Source: Chloroflexota bacterium (GTDB taxonomy: Bacteria > Chloroflexota > Limnocylindria > QHBO01). Taken from it: a stretch of 6,654 nt of DNA. The stretch lies in the NCBI GenBank assembly GCA_005880165.1, contig VBJP01000124.1, positions 3,641-10,294 on the forward strand, read 5' to 3'. Under the pieces are notes generated by a model, which did not search any database, was not told the origin of the DNA, and saw only the letters and a program-made list of their open reading frames with translations. This document shows positions 1 to 5,222 of the stretch, in pieces (within the stretch, counting starts at the first letter, position 1; the number at the start of each line of letters is the position of its first letter). A program made the translations under genes and the position numbers.

Positions 1-234
1 GCCTCGGGCAAATTCACCGCCACGAAGGACCAGGCGATCACGGCCACATTCACCTACAACGCCGGAACAATGCCGAATACGGCCGTGGGGGCGCCCCTTG
101 CTGATGGACGGGAGACCGTGCTGCCTGCCTTGGGCCTCCTCATGGTCTTGCTCGCCGCAACGATGTCCGCCGCGCGCCACCGGGCGGAATTGCCCGCACG
201 ACAGGAGGCCTCGGGAAGCCATCGCCAGGTATGA
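1..234 (+). CDS. C-terminal part of a sortase-type wall-anchored surface protein
   Basis: The window opens inside a plus-strand gene read in frame 1; 77 residues are visible before the TGA at 232-234. The tail has the three-part layout of a cell-wall sorting signal. A short motif MPNTA (visible residues 24-28) resembles the LPXTG/LPNTA sortase recognition sequence with Met for Leu. After a spacer comes a hydrophobic helix (about residues 39-58, VLPALGLLMVLLAATMSA) and then the basic stop-transfer group RHR at 59-61. The 16 or so residues after that are longer than in classical signals. The part before the motif is Thr/Ala-rich and extended, as at the end of a beta-sandwich or stalk domain. 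I infer a secreted protein that a sortase would cut between T27 and A28. A plain single-pass membrane anchor is the alternative. The N-terminal function is outside the window. Confidence 0.68.
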   Translation, partial: ASGKFTATKDQAITATFTYNAGTMPNTAVGAPLADGRETVLPALGLLMVLLAATMSAARHRAELPARQEASGSHRQV

Positions 235-236
235 CG

Positions 237-269
237 AGGGCCGGTGTCCACGGCGGGCGCCGGCCCTTT
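237..269 (+). terminator. Hairpin terminator after the surface-protein gene
   Basis: Two bases after the TGA at 232-234, AGGGCCGGTG (237-246) pairs with CGCCGGCCCT (258-267), a 10-bp GC-rich stem with one T-G wobble and an 11-base loop. The run TTT continues at 267-269 and the next bases are CGTTG. Position and stem fit an intrinsic terminator. The T-tract is short, as is common in GC-rich genomes. Confidence 0.6.
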
Positions 270-329
270 CGTTGACTCCCGCCGGATGATGCCCGCGTGA
301 GATAGCTCCGGCGATCGTGGTTGGCGTGG

Positions 330-407
330 ATGGTCGGCATCATCCTTGTCACGATTGCGCTGACCGCAGTCGTCCAGGTGCTGAGTAGGCTGAATTTGCT
401 CGGATGA
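330..407 (+). CDS. Possible very small membrane peptide (weak)
   Basis: From the ATG at 330 a 25-residue reading frame runs to TGA at 405-407. It reads as one hydrophobic helix (MVGIILVTIALTAVVQVL) followed by a short polar end (SRLNLLG). A TTG at 321 would add three residues (Leu, Ala, Trp). No clear Shine-Dalgarno sequence precedes either start. A TTGACT hexamer at 272-277 could be a -35 box, but no convincing -10 lies at the right distance. The only support is the long run of aliphatic codons. It could equally be the decayed end of a membrane protein gene or chance. Confidence 0.18.
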   Translation: MVGIILVTIALTAVVQVLSRLNLLG

Positions 408-527
408 TGCCCTGTCGGTCAGGCCAGCCGGCGAGCTCAGGGCGACGCGCGCAGTCCCGGACCCTGCCGGGGCTGGATCCACGATCCACCGCAGTCGATC
501 CGAAGTCTCGCCAGCGATCATCGACTC

Positions 528-692
528 ATGGCACAGATGACCCACCGGAGAAGAGTCAGCCACGTTCTGGCCGCATTCCTCGCGCCGCTCGCCATCGGCA
601 TCTTCCTCGGGCTCCTTGGCATCCGCGTTGGCGGGTTATGGCTTCCTGTCTCGGTGGTGCTGGCAGCTCTGGCGTACTACGGCAAGATTTGA
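528..692 (+). CDS. Small two-helix membrane protein, unknown function
   Basis: This 54-residue frame starts at ATG 528 and stops at TGA 690-692; it is below the size cut-off of many gene callers. The N-terminus is polar and basic (MAQMTHRRRVSH). Two hydrophobic segments follow, about residues 13-32 (VLAAFLAPLAIGIFLGLLGI) and 36-51, and the protein ends YYGKI. The HRRR group before the first helix predicts, by the positive-inside rule, a cytoplasmic N-terminus and a helical hairpin. No other ATG, GTG or TTG occurs in frame back to the stop at 405-407, so the start is 528 or the second ATG at 537. Neither has a good ribosome binding site. I do not recognise a family. The sharp basic-then-hydrophobic pattern makes a real small membrane protein more likely than a chance frame. 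Confidence 0.5.
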   Translation: MAQMTHRRRVSHVLAAFLAPLAIGIFLGLLGIRVGGLWLPVSVVLAALAYYGKI

Positions 693-782
693 GGCGCATC
701 CGTCCGTCCTTGCCTCCCGCCGGCCAAGCGCTGCGCAAGGTGCACAAATTGCAGATCGCCTCCCCTTCCCGCGGCCGCATTG

Positions 783-1028
783 ATGGCCGAAGATAGGGGA
801 ATGGATCCCGTTGATAACCTGGCGTTGGCCCAGCTGCTCGCAGTCGCGGCGCTCCTGGCCGGGACCTGCGAGTACGGCGAGATCATCCGACGACGAGGGC
901 TGCGCCGCGAGGTCGATCGAGAGCGGCTGGCTACCGAAGATCTCATCCGACATCGCCTCGAGCGCCTGACATCCAGGGGCTCGACGAACGCTGAGCCCGG
1001 CCGTGATGCGAGCATCTGTTCGCGTTGA
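783..1028 (+). CDS. Hypothetical small protein
   Basis: This frame runs from ATG 783 (81 residues) or ATG 801 (75 residues) to TGA 1026-1028. A purine run (AGGGGA) touches the second ATG but is too close to be an ideal ribosome binding site. Residues 10-32 are mostly hydrophobic and helical (LALAQLLAVAALLAG) and lead into a strongly charged, probably helical part (EIIRRRGLRREVDRERL). The last 20 or so residues look less coding-like. Most codons up to about 970 end in G or C, as expected for genes here. I recognise no family. The possibilities are a small membrane-tethered coiled-coil protein or a remnant. It overlaps the next frame by 26 bases. Confidence 0.4.
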   Translation: MAEDRGMDPVDNLALAQLLAVAALLAGTCEYGEIIRRRGLRREVDRERLATEDLIRHRLERLTSRGSTNAEPGRDASICSR

Positions 1029-1215
1029 GAGCGAGGGATCCCTGCGCTCCGGCGAGGCGATCCTCGACGTGCTCGACGGCGTGTCCAGGGCGAAGGATGC
1101 TCCGGTGCGTCGGCCGGGCTACGCGGGGATCACCGAGGTGACTGTCGACGAGCTCGGCGAATACGTCACCGCGACGGTACAGCGTCGGCTTTCGGCGCGC
1201 GCCATGCGCCTGTAA
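1003..1215 (+). CDS. Hypothetical small protein
   Basis: The frame starts at GTG 1003, or at the adjacent ATG 1006, and ends with TAA 1213-1215, giving 69-70 residues. Codon third positions are mostly G or C and first positions are purine-rich, a coding-like pattern. The sequence is soluble and mixed alpha/beta in character: charged N-terminus, SGEAILDVLDGVSRA probably helical, a Pro/Gly turn (RRPGYAG), then ITEVTVDELGEYVTATVQRRL, probably a strand and a helix. There is no signal peptide or membrane segment. No clear Shine-Dalgarno site is visible, and the start overlaps the end of the upstream frame, so translational coupling or an ancestral single gene broken by a frameshift are both possible. 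No family recognised. Confidence 0.42.
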   Translation: MMRASVRVESEGSLRSGEAILDVLDGVSRAKDAPVRRPGYAGITEVTVDELGEYVTATVQRRLSARAMRL

Positions 1216-1249
1216 CTTGCTCAACCACCCGATCCGAGCTACGGCTTCA

Positions 1250-1375
1250 CAAGGTCAAGGCGAACCGTCGGCGCTCCGCAGGAGCGGCCGGACGTCAGGT
1301 CTTGAGGGCATCGTCCTCAAGGACCGGACGTCGACCTAGCGGGACGGCTCCCGTCGGGCTGGAGCAAGGTCAAGG
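1250..1375. repeat. 11-base direct repeat flanking the hairpin cluster
   Basis: CAAGGTCAAGG occurs at 1250-1260 and again, identical, at 1365-1375. Each copy itself contains a doubled CAAGG. The two copies bracket the three hairpins between 1272 and 1355. They are too long and too symmetrically placed to dismiss, but one pair could be chance. No terminal inverted repeats accompany them. Confidence 0.4.
1272..1355 (+). ncRNA. Candidate structured RNA or hairpin array (three stem-loops)
   Basis: Three inverted repeats stand in a row. The first is CGCTCC (1272-1277) with GGAGCG (1281-1286), a perfect 6-bp stem with loop GCA. The second and strongest spans 1291-1332: GACGTC pairs with GACGTC (1327-1332), A1297 faces G1326, GGT (1298-1300) pairs with ACC (1323-1325), G1322 is bulged, and CTTGAGG (1301-1307) pairs with CCTCAAG (1315-1321) around a 7-base loop. 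The third is GACGG (1343-1347) with CCGTC (1351-1355) around CTC. No T-tract follows, so a simple intrinsic terminator is unlikely. The array could act as RNA (small RNA, leader) or as DNA (protein site, remnant of a mobile element). It matches no RNA family I know. Confidence 0.35.
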
Positions 1376-1790
1376 ATCCGGCATGGCACGGACATGAGGC
1401 GTTGCTTCGACCGTCGAAGAGCGCGCGATTGCAGTCGACGCCGTGCATTGCGTTCGCGGGCTTCGCGTATGCGGGACCATGCCGCCCGTCGGCCACAGCG
1501 TCGGCCTCGGGGTGGGCACGGTCGTCGGTGACGTGCGGCCAGCAACGGAAGAGTTCAGGCGCTGCAGACAAGCAGGCATTCAAGGCAATGCCAACAAGCG
1601 TGGCACCCACCATCTTTAGCCGCGCGGGTGCTCTCTCGAATGCCCTGCGGACTGCCAGCGCGGCGGCCGGGGTTGAAAAAGGGTTACAACCGCGCTACTT
1701 CCGCGCTTGCCAGCGAATTTCCAATCGCGGACGGGCATGGGGCTTGCAGCGCCTCAGTCCGGTAAGCACGCATCGGTGGGGAGGTATCGC

Positions 1791-2033
1791 ATGACTCAGT
1801 CTGTCGGCGACTCTCCGGTCGACAACGGCACATACAACCTGCTCCAGGCACTGGTCTCCAAGCTCGAGGCCATTGAGGCCTACGGCAGGTACCAACAGGA
1901 CGATGGCGGACAGATCTTCGGCCAGCTCATTAGCCAGGAGCGGCAGCAGGCCGAACAGCTCCTGACCGCGCTTCGTCAGCGCCTCGGCTCCGGGGTGGGC
2001 ATCTCCGAGCGCGAGAAGACCCTGGTCGGATAA
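1791..2033 (+). CDS. Small helical (ferritin-like) protein of unknown function
   Basis: An 80-residue protein, ATG 1791 to TAA 2031-2033. The start is fixed by a strong ribosome binding site, GGGAGG at 1779-1784, six bases before the ATG; the open frame upstream to 1707 is therefore not needed. Residues 1-13 are a polar tail. Residues 14-36 (TYNLLQALVSKLEAIEAYGRYQQ) and about 41-66 (QIFGQLISQERQQAEQLLTALRQRLG) form two amphipathic helices joined by an Asp/Gly turn, and a short charged tail closes the protein. The spacing of Leu, Ala and acidic residues recalls half of a ferritin-like or spore-coat-like four-helix bundle, which would need to dimerise. The metal-binding ExxH pattern of ferritins is absent, so iron binding is not supported. 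I recall similar short proteins in GC-rich soil bacteria but know no function. Confidence 0.75.
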   Translation: MTQSVGDSPVDNGTYNLLQALVSKLEAIEAYGRYQQDDGGQIFGQLISQERQQAEQLLTALRQRLGSGVGISEREKTLVG

Positions 2034-2278
2034 ACCGACGGGGGTCACCTGAAAACGCGACACCCCGCCGCATTGGGCAAGGGTGCCGCTCCGCTTAGCG
2101 CCATTTCCAGGTCTGACAAGCCCCGGCCCCCGGCGCCCCCTTCGCCTCCCTCGCCGGAGCCGCCAAGGTCGGCCTCACCGCTTCATTTGTCCTGGGAAGT
2201 CGCTCTCAATGGCACGGCCAGTCCTGGCTTCATATTCGATGCCCGCACCGTGCGCAAGCCGGAGGCCACCCTCGGACC

Positions 2279-2291
2279 TAGACTGGCGAGG
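2279..2291 (+). promoter_or_regulatory. Possible leaderless promoter of the cyclase gene
   Basis: TAGACT at 2279-2284 fits the TANNNT -10 pattern. Its last base lies six bases before the GTG at 2291, so transcription would start at or next to the start codon. No convincing -35 hexamer lies upstream, and the only purine stretch (GAG at 2288-2290) touches the start codon and is too close to act as a ribosome binding site. Confidence 0.33.
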
Positions 2292-3715
2292 TGGGCCTCG
2301 AGACGCGATTTGCCAGGGCACCAAGCGGTCCGGTTCCCTATCGGATCGATGGGGCGGGGGTGCGGCAGCTGCTGATCATCAGCGACTGGGCGCATCCTTA
2401 CGGTGACCCGGGAGTCGCAGCCTTCGACGCCTTCGCAGCAGAGCTCGCCACCCATGGCGCAAGGGCCGTTACGCTGCTGGACGGCACGATCGAGGGTGGC
2501 GCCGGGAAGGGCCCGGACATTGGGCGCCGTATCGCGGGGGCCCGCGCGGCAGCTAACGCAGCCGAGCTCAGCCAGGCGACGCTCCTGGGAGCAGCGAATG
2601 GCGCGCCGGTGGCCGCGATGCTCGCCGCGCAGGAATCCGCTCGCTTCGCGCGGCTGATCCTGTACGACACCTTCCCCTCAGATGCGAAGGAGACGTGGGC
2701 GGTGGGGCCGACCACAGACTTTGGGGCGGCGCTCTCCGAGCTGCAGAAGATGAAATCCCAGGTGAAGACCGCCAGCGCGGCGTGGGAATGGGCGCGTGAC
2801 TTCTTGCCAAGGGGCGGAAAGCGTCCTCCCGGCTCGGGACAGGCGCCATTCCCGCAAGCGCCTGATGCCGAGATCACGGCCCGCTCCTTAGGTCCGCCTC
2901 AAGAGGTGAGGGACGGGCTGGCTCAGCTCCTTCAGCATGTGGCCAGCCTCGAGGCGGCCGGTGGGCCAAACCCCGGCGCCGGGCTGTCGGCGATCGCCGT
3001 GCCCGCACTGGTCCTCGAGGCCCGAACCAATGGCGACGCTCCAGACGCCGCAGGCTCGCTCGGCATGCAGATCGCGGCCGAGATTCCGAGTGCGATTCAT
3101 CGGGTAGTCAACGGCCGGTCGCGCTGGCCGTGGGGCGACCGCACCATCACGGCCGAGATCCTGGCGACGGCACCGGGTCAGCTGGAACGCGTCGATGCCC
3201 CAAGCAGCTTGACCGCCAAGGAAGCCGATCGCGTGCTCGCGACCGTCCTGTTCACCGACATCGTCCGCTCGACCGAACGCCTGGCCGAGCTCGGCGACGC
3301 AGCGTGGCGCGAGCAGCTTGTGCGGCACCACCGGGTCGTGCGCGATCAGCTCGCCCGCTTCGAGGGGCGCGAGATCGACACTGCGGGCGATGGGTTTCTG
3401 GCTGCGTTCGATGCGCCCGCGCGTGCCGTTCGCTGCGCCGTCGCGATTCGCGACGAGGTGCGTGGAATCGGCATGAGCGTGCGCTGCGGCCTGCACACCG
3501 GGGAATGCGAGCAAGTCGGCGACAAGCTTGTCGGCATCGCCGTCCACATCGGGGCGCGCATCGCGGCCCAGGCATCGGCCGACGAGGTGCTCGTGTCGAG
3601 CACGGTGCGCGACCTGGTGGCGGGAGCAGGGATCGTCTTCGTGGATCGTGGGGCGGCGACCCTCAAGGGCCTGCCCGGCGAGTGGCTGCTGTTCGCCGTA
3701 TCGGAAGTCCATTGA
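2291..3715 (+). CDS. Class III adenylate/guanylate cyclase with degenerate hydrolase domain
   Basis: A 474-residue protein starting at GTG 2291, the first possible start because TAG at 2279-2281 is in frame. Residues about 5-295 align by pattern with the alpha/beta-hydrolase domain fused to many cyclases (ETRFAR opening; VPALVLEA strand near 237). Its nucleophile elbow reads GAANG (100-104), with Ala102 at the Ser position, and the usual DHxPW motif is SRWPWGD (277-283), so the His is Arg278. Hydrolysis is therefore unlikely and a sensory or folding role is likelier. Residues 315-470 are a class III cyclase domain: metal-binding Asp323 (FTDIVRST) and Asp367 (AGDGF) are present, as is Arg423. 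The base-selecting positions are Asp363 and Lys412, where adenylate cyclases usually have Lys and Asp/Thr, and the usual Asn is His419. It probably makes a cyclic nucleotide in the cytosol, though loss of activity or altered substrate is possible. It ends 8 bases from the convergent glycosyltransferase gene. Confidence 0.9.
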   Translation: MGLETRFARAPSGPVPYRIDGAGVRQLLIISDWAHPYGDPGVAAFDAFAAELATHGARAVTLLDGTIEGGAGKGPDIGRRIAGARAAANAAELSQATLLGAANGAPVAAMLAAQESARFARLILYDTFPSDAKETWAVGPTTDFGAALSELQKMKSQVKTASAAWEWARDFLPRGGKRPPGSGQAPFPQAPDAEITARSLGPPQEVRDGLAQLLQHVASLEAAGGPNPGAGLSAIAVPALVLEARTNGDAPDAAGSLGMQIAAEIPSAIHRVVNGRSRWPWGDRTITAEILATAPGQLERVDAPSSLTAKEADRVLATVLFTDIVRSTERLAELGDAAWREQLVRHHRVVRDQLARFEGREIDTAGDGFLAAFDAPARAVRCAVAIRDEVRGIGMSVRCGLHTGECEQVGDKLVGIAVHIGARIAAQASADEVLVSSTVRDLVAGAGIVFVDRGAATLKGLPGEWLLFAVSEVH

Positions 3716-3726
3716 CCCCTGGGTCA
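3713..3726. repeat. Inverted repeat carrying both convergent stop codons
   Basis: TGACCC (3713-3718) and GGGTCA (3721-3726) are perfect inverted arms separated by CT. The left arm holds the cyclase's TGA and the right arm the TGA of the minus-strand glycosyltransferase gene. With a 2-base spacer and no T-tract it is a poor hairpin terminator. It may simply reflect two converging TGA codons followed by GC bases. Confidence 0.3.
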
Positions 3727-4584
3727 CGCGGCCGTCGGCGCCAGTCGGGCCTCGTCCTCGTCCGCTGGCCGCGCTCGGTCGGCGATGACGAGCGGCGGCA
3801 CGGCGGCGAGCAGGGCGAAGCCTGATGGCCAGATGACCGGCAACGCCAGGAAGGCGGCGACCGCCACCGTCCAGCGCCGGTCCGTCACCGCGCCCCACGC
3901 AACGACCGCAATCGCCAGGGGCAGTCGGAACAGCAGCGGCGGGGGAGCGAAACCCAGATAGGTATAGGTGCGCGGGGATTCAGCGCTGGTCGCCAGCAGC
4001 CGGATCCACTCCTCCCAAAGCCGGACCCCGCCGAGCAGCATTGAGACGACCACGACCGCCGCGGTCACGACAACGACCTGGCCGAGCGCTCGCCAGTCGC
4101 GACGAACCGCGAACCAAAGGAGGGCGACCCCCGGTGTCACCTTGGTCAGCAGCATCGCCGCCCAGGTCCCCGGATATCGAAATCCCAGCAGGATGGCCAC
4201 GGCCAGGAGCACGTGGATGTTGCCGCGTACGAGGTCCTCGATCACCCCGGGCACGATCAGCGCGTAGGCCGCTCCAAGCGCCGCAAGGGCTCCCAGCGAG
4301 AGAGCTCCGAGGAGCAGCCGGAACGTGTCGAACGGGAGGCGCGTGAACGGTCCGAGCAGCTGCGCCACCGCCGGCGCGTAGAGGAAGGCGTCAACACCCC
4401 CCAGGCGCGCATCCCGATACGGATCGGCCGGATCCAGTGACCAGTAGGCATGCGAATCGTTGGGGTGCAGGTCGTAGGGGATCATCCCGACCAGGATCAG
4501 GGCCAGGATGAGCAGCCCCAGCCCGGTCAGGAGCCATCGGGCTCGCTTCCAACCTCCTACCAGACCGATGGCGCCTTCGAGCAC
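3724..4584 (-). CDS. GT87-type (DUF2029) polytopic glycosyltransferase
   Basis: An integral membrane protein with the pattern of the GT-C fold family GT87, whose known members are polyprenyl-phosphate-mannose-dependent alpha-mannosyltransferases that extend lipoglycans on the outer face of the membrane. From GTG 4584 it has 286 residues. The first membrane helix is at about 17-35. After it come an Asp-containing extracytoplasmic loop (YDLHPNDSHAYW, 37-48), the DAFLYAP segment (65-71), GNIHVLLA (121-128, family form GQxNxxL) and LTKVTPGVALL (146-156, family form KxxP), then four or so more helices and an Asp/Glu/Arg-rich C-terminus. This is shorter than the usual 380-430. The start is uncertain: an upstream TTG at 4662 gives 312 residues but overlaps thymidine kinase by 46 bases, while GTG 4584 leaves a 32-base gap and keeps the first helix. 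Neither has a good ribosome binding site. Donor and acceptor cannot be named. Confidence 0.8.
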   Translation of the reverse strand: MLEGAIGLVGGWKRARWLLTGLGLLILALILVGMIPYDLHPNDSHAYWSLDPADPYRDARLGGVDAFLYAPAVAQLLGPFTRLPFDTFRLLLGALSLGALAALGAAYALIVPGVIEDLVRGNIHVLLAVAILLGFRYPGTWAAMLLTKVTPGVALLWFAVRRDWRALGQVVVVTAAVVVVSMLLGGVRLWEEWIRLLATSAESPRTYTYLGFAPPPLLFRLPLAIAVVAWGAVTDRRWTVAVAAFLALPVIWPSGFALLAAVPPLVIADRARPADEDEARLAPTAA

Positions 4585-4616
4585 GACCCGGCCAAGCCAG
4601 CCTGACAGGCGCCGGC

Positions 4617-5204
4617 TCAGGCCGGCCCGGCGGGCAGCGGCACCTCGTGGTGCAGGCGGCAACGCGCCTCGTAGGTCTCATCGCCCATGCCACCGATGAC
4701 GATCAACGGTGAATCCGCGCTGGCCGGACGGCCGTCGATCAACCGCTGCGTTCGCGTCGCCTGCTCCCCACACACCACGCAGATGGCCGTCAGCTTGGTG
4801 ACCTGATCCGCGAGCGCCATCAGCCGTGGCATGGGACCGAACGGGATGCCGCGGAAGTCGCGGTCGAGCCCTGTCAGCAGCACCTGCCTCCCCGCGTCCG
4901 CCAGGGCCTCCGCCACCTCGGGGAGTCCCTCGTCGAAAAACTGGCCCTCCTCGATGGCCACGATGTCCGCGTCTCCAACCAGGGCCTCGATCTCCCGGGA
5001 ATGATCCACGGCCATGGCCGGATGGCGCGCGCCGGACCGTGAGATGACGTTGACCTCGTCGGTCCGCGTGTCGAGGCTGGGCTTGACGAGGACGACCTCG
5101 CGCCCCGCGATGGCAAAGCGACGAAGCAACCGGAGCATCTCATCGGTCTTGCCGCAGAACATGCAGCCGCAGATGACGTGCACCCAGCCGGAGGTGTAGA
5201 ACAT
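4617..5204 (-). CDS. tdk: Thymidine kinase (TK1-like)
   Basis: A 195-residue cytosolic enzyme that phosphorylates thymidine to dTMP with ATP in the pyrimidine salvage pathway; length is normal for the family. The P-loop is GCMFCGKT (13-20), where most homologues have a Ser before GKT and here it is Cys17. The catalytic segment reads IEEGQFFDEG (84-93), with Glu86 as the expected general base and Glu85 in place of the more usual Asp. TGLDRDFRGIPF (111-122) is the conserved FRG region. A structural zinc site is made by C142-x2-C145 and C182-x2-H185 (YEARCRLHH), with the lasso loop between. The ATG at 5204 lies 8 bases after the dehydrogenase stop and has no Shine-Dalgarno sequence; a 16-base palindrome occupies that place. 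The next in-frame start (GTG, residue 8) lies too close to the P-loop strand to be attractive. Confidence 0.95.
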   Translation of the reverse strand: MFYTSGWVHVICGCMFCGKTDEMLRLLRRFAIAGREVVLVKPSLDTRTDEVNVISRSGARHPAMAVDHSREIEALVGDADIVAIEEGQFFDEGLPEVAEALADAGRQVLLTGLDRDFRGIPFGPMPRLMALADQVTKLTAICVVCGEQATRTQRLIDGRPASADSPLIVIGGMGDETYEARCRLHHEVPLPAGPA

Positions 5205-5206
5205 CG

Positions 5207-5222
5207 AGGCGACTAGTCGCCT
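5207..5222. repeat. Perfect 16-base palindrome at the aroE-like/tdk junction
   Basis: AGGCGACTAGTCGCCT reads the same on both strands. Its centre contains the TAG stop of the dehydrogenase (minus strand, 5215-5213), and its left edge is two bases from the thymidine kinase ATG. As RNA it would fold into a 6-bp stem with a CUAG loop over the region where the ribosome should bind. As DNA it has the symmetry of a dimeric regulator's operator. Confidence 0.5.

Larger units (their letters stand above)
1216..1790. other. Gene-poor interval with clustered hairpins
   Basis: About 575 bases without a gene I can support. Long frames exist on both strands (1402-1794 plus, 1317-1613 minus), but they overlap each other, lack ribosome binding sites and encode Ala/Ser/Arg-rich text with no domain. 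The left third holds three successive hairpins and a direct repeat, listed separately. The right end contains the leader of the small gene starting at 1791, including a possible -35 hexamer TTGAAA at 1673-1678 with no convincing -10 partner. Confidence 0.5.

Noticed and set aside
54..563. Minus-strand 169-residue frame
   Set aside because: It runs antisense to the surface-protein end and to the start of the 54-residue membrane protein; low-complexity composition and no ribosome binding site.
636..1015. Two overlapping minus-strand frames of about 105-112 residues
   Set aside because: They are antisense to the small plus-strand ORFs, Ser/Arg-rich, and have no start signals.
1317..1613. Minus-strand 98-residue frame with a hydrophobic start (MVGATLVGIALNACLSA)
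   Set aside because: Overlaps a plus-strand frame at 1402-1794 and the hairpin region, has no ribosome binding site, and its second half resembles no protein; kept only as part of the gene-poor interval.
1707..1790. Upstream in-frame extension of the 80-residue helical protein
   Set aside because: The strong GGGAGG at 1779-1784 places the start at 1791; the extension is not protein-like.
1402..1794. Plus-strand 130-residue frame running into the ribosome binding site of the gene at 1791
   Set aside because: No ribosome binding site, Ala/Ser/Arg-rich shadow composition; it would end inside the well-supported gene start.
2888..3898. Long (336-residue) minus-strand frame opposite the cyclase gene
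   Set aside because: It is the antisense shadow of the cyclase and overlaps the convergent glycosyltransferase; Arg/Gly/Ala-rich with no domain.
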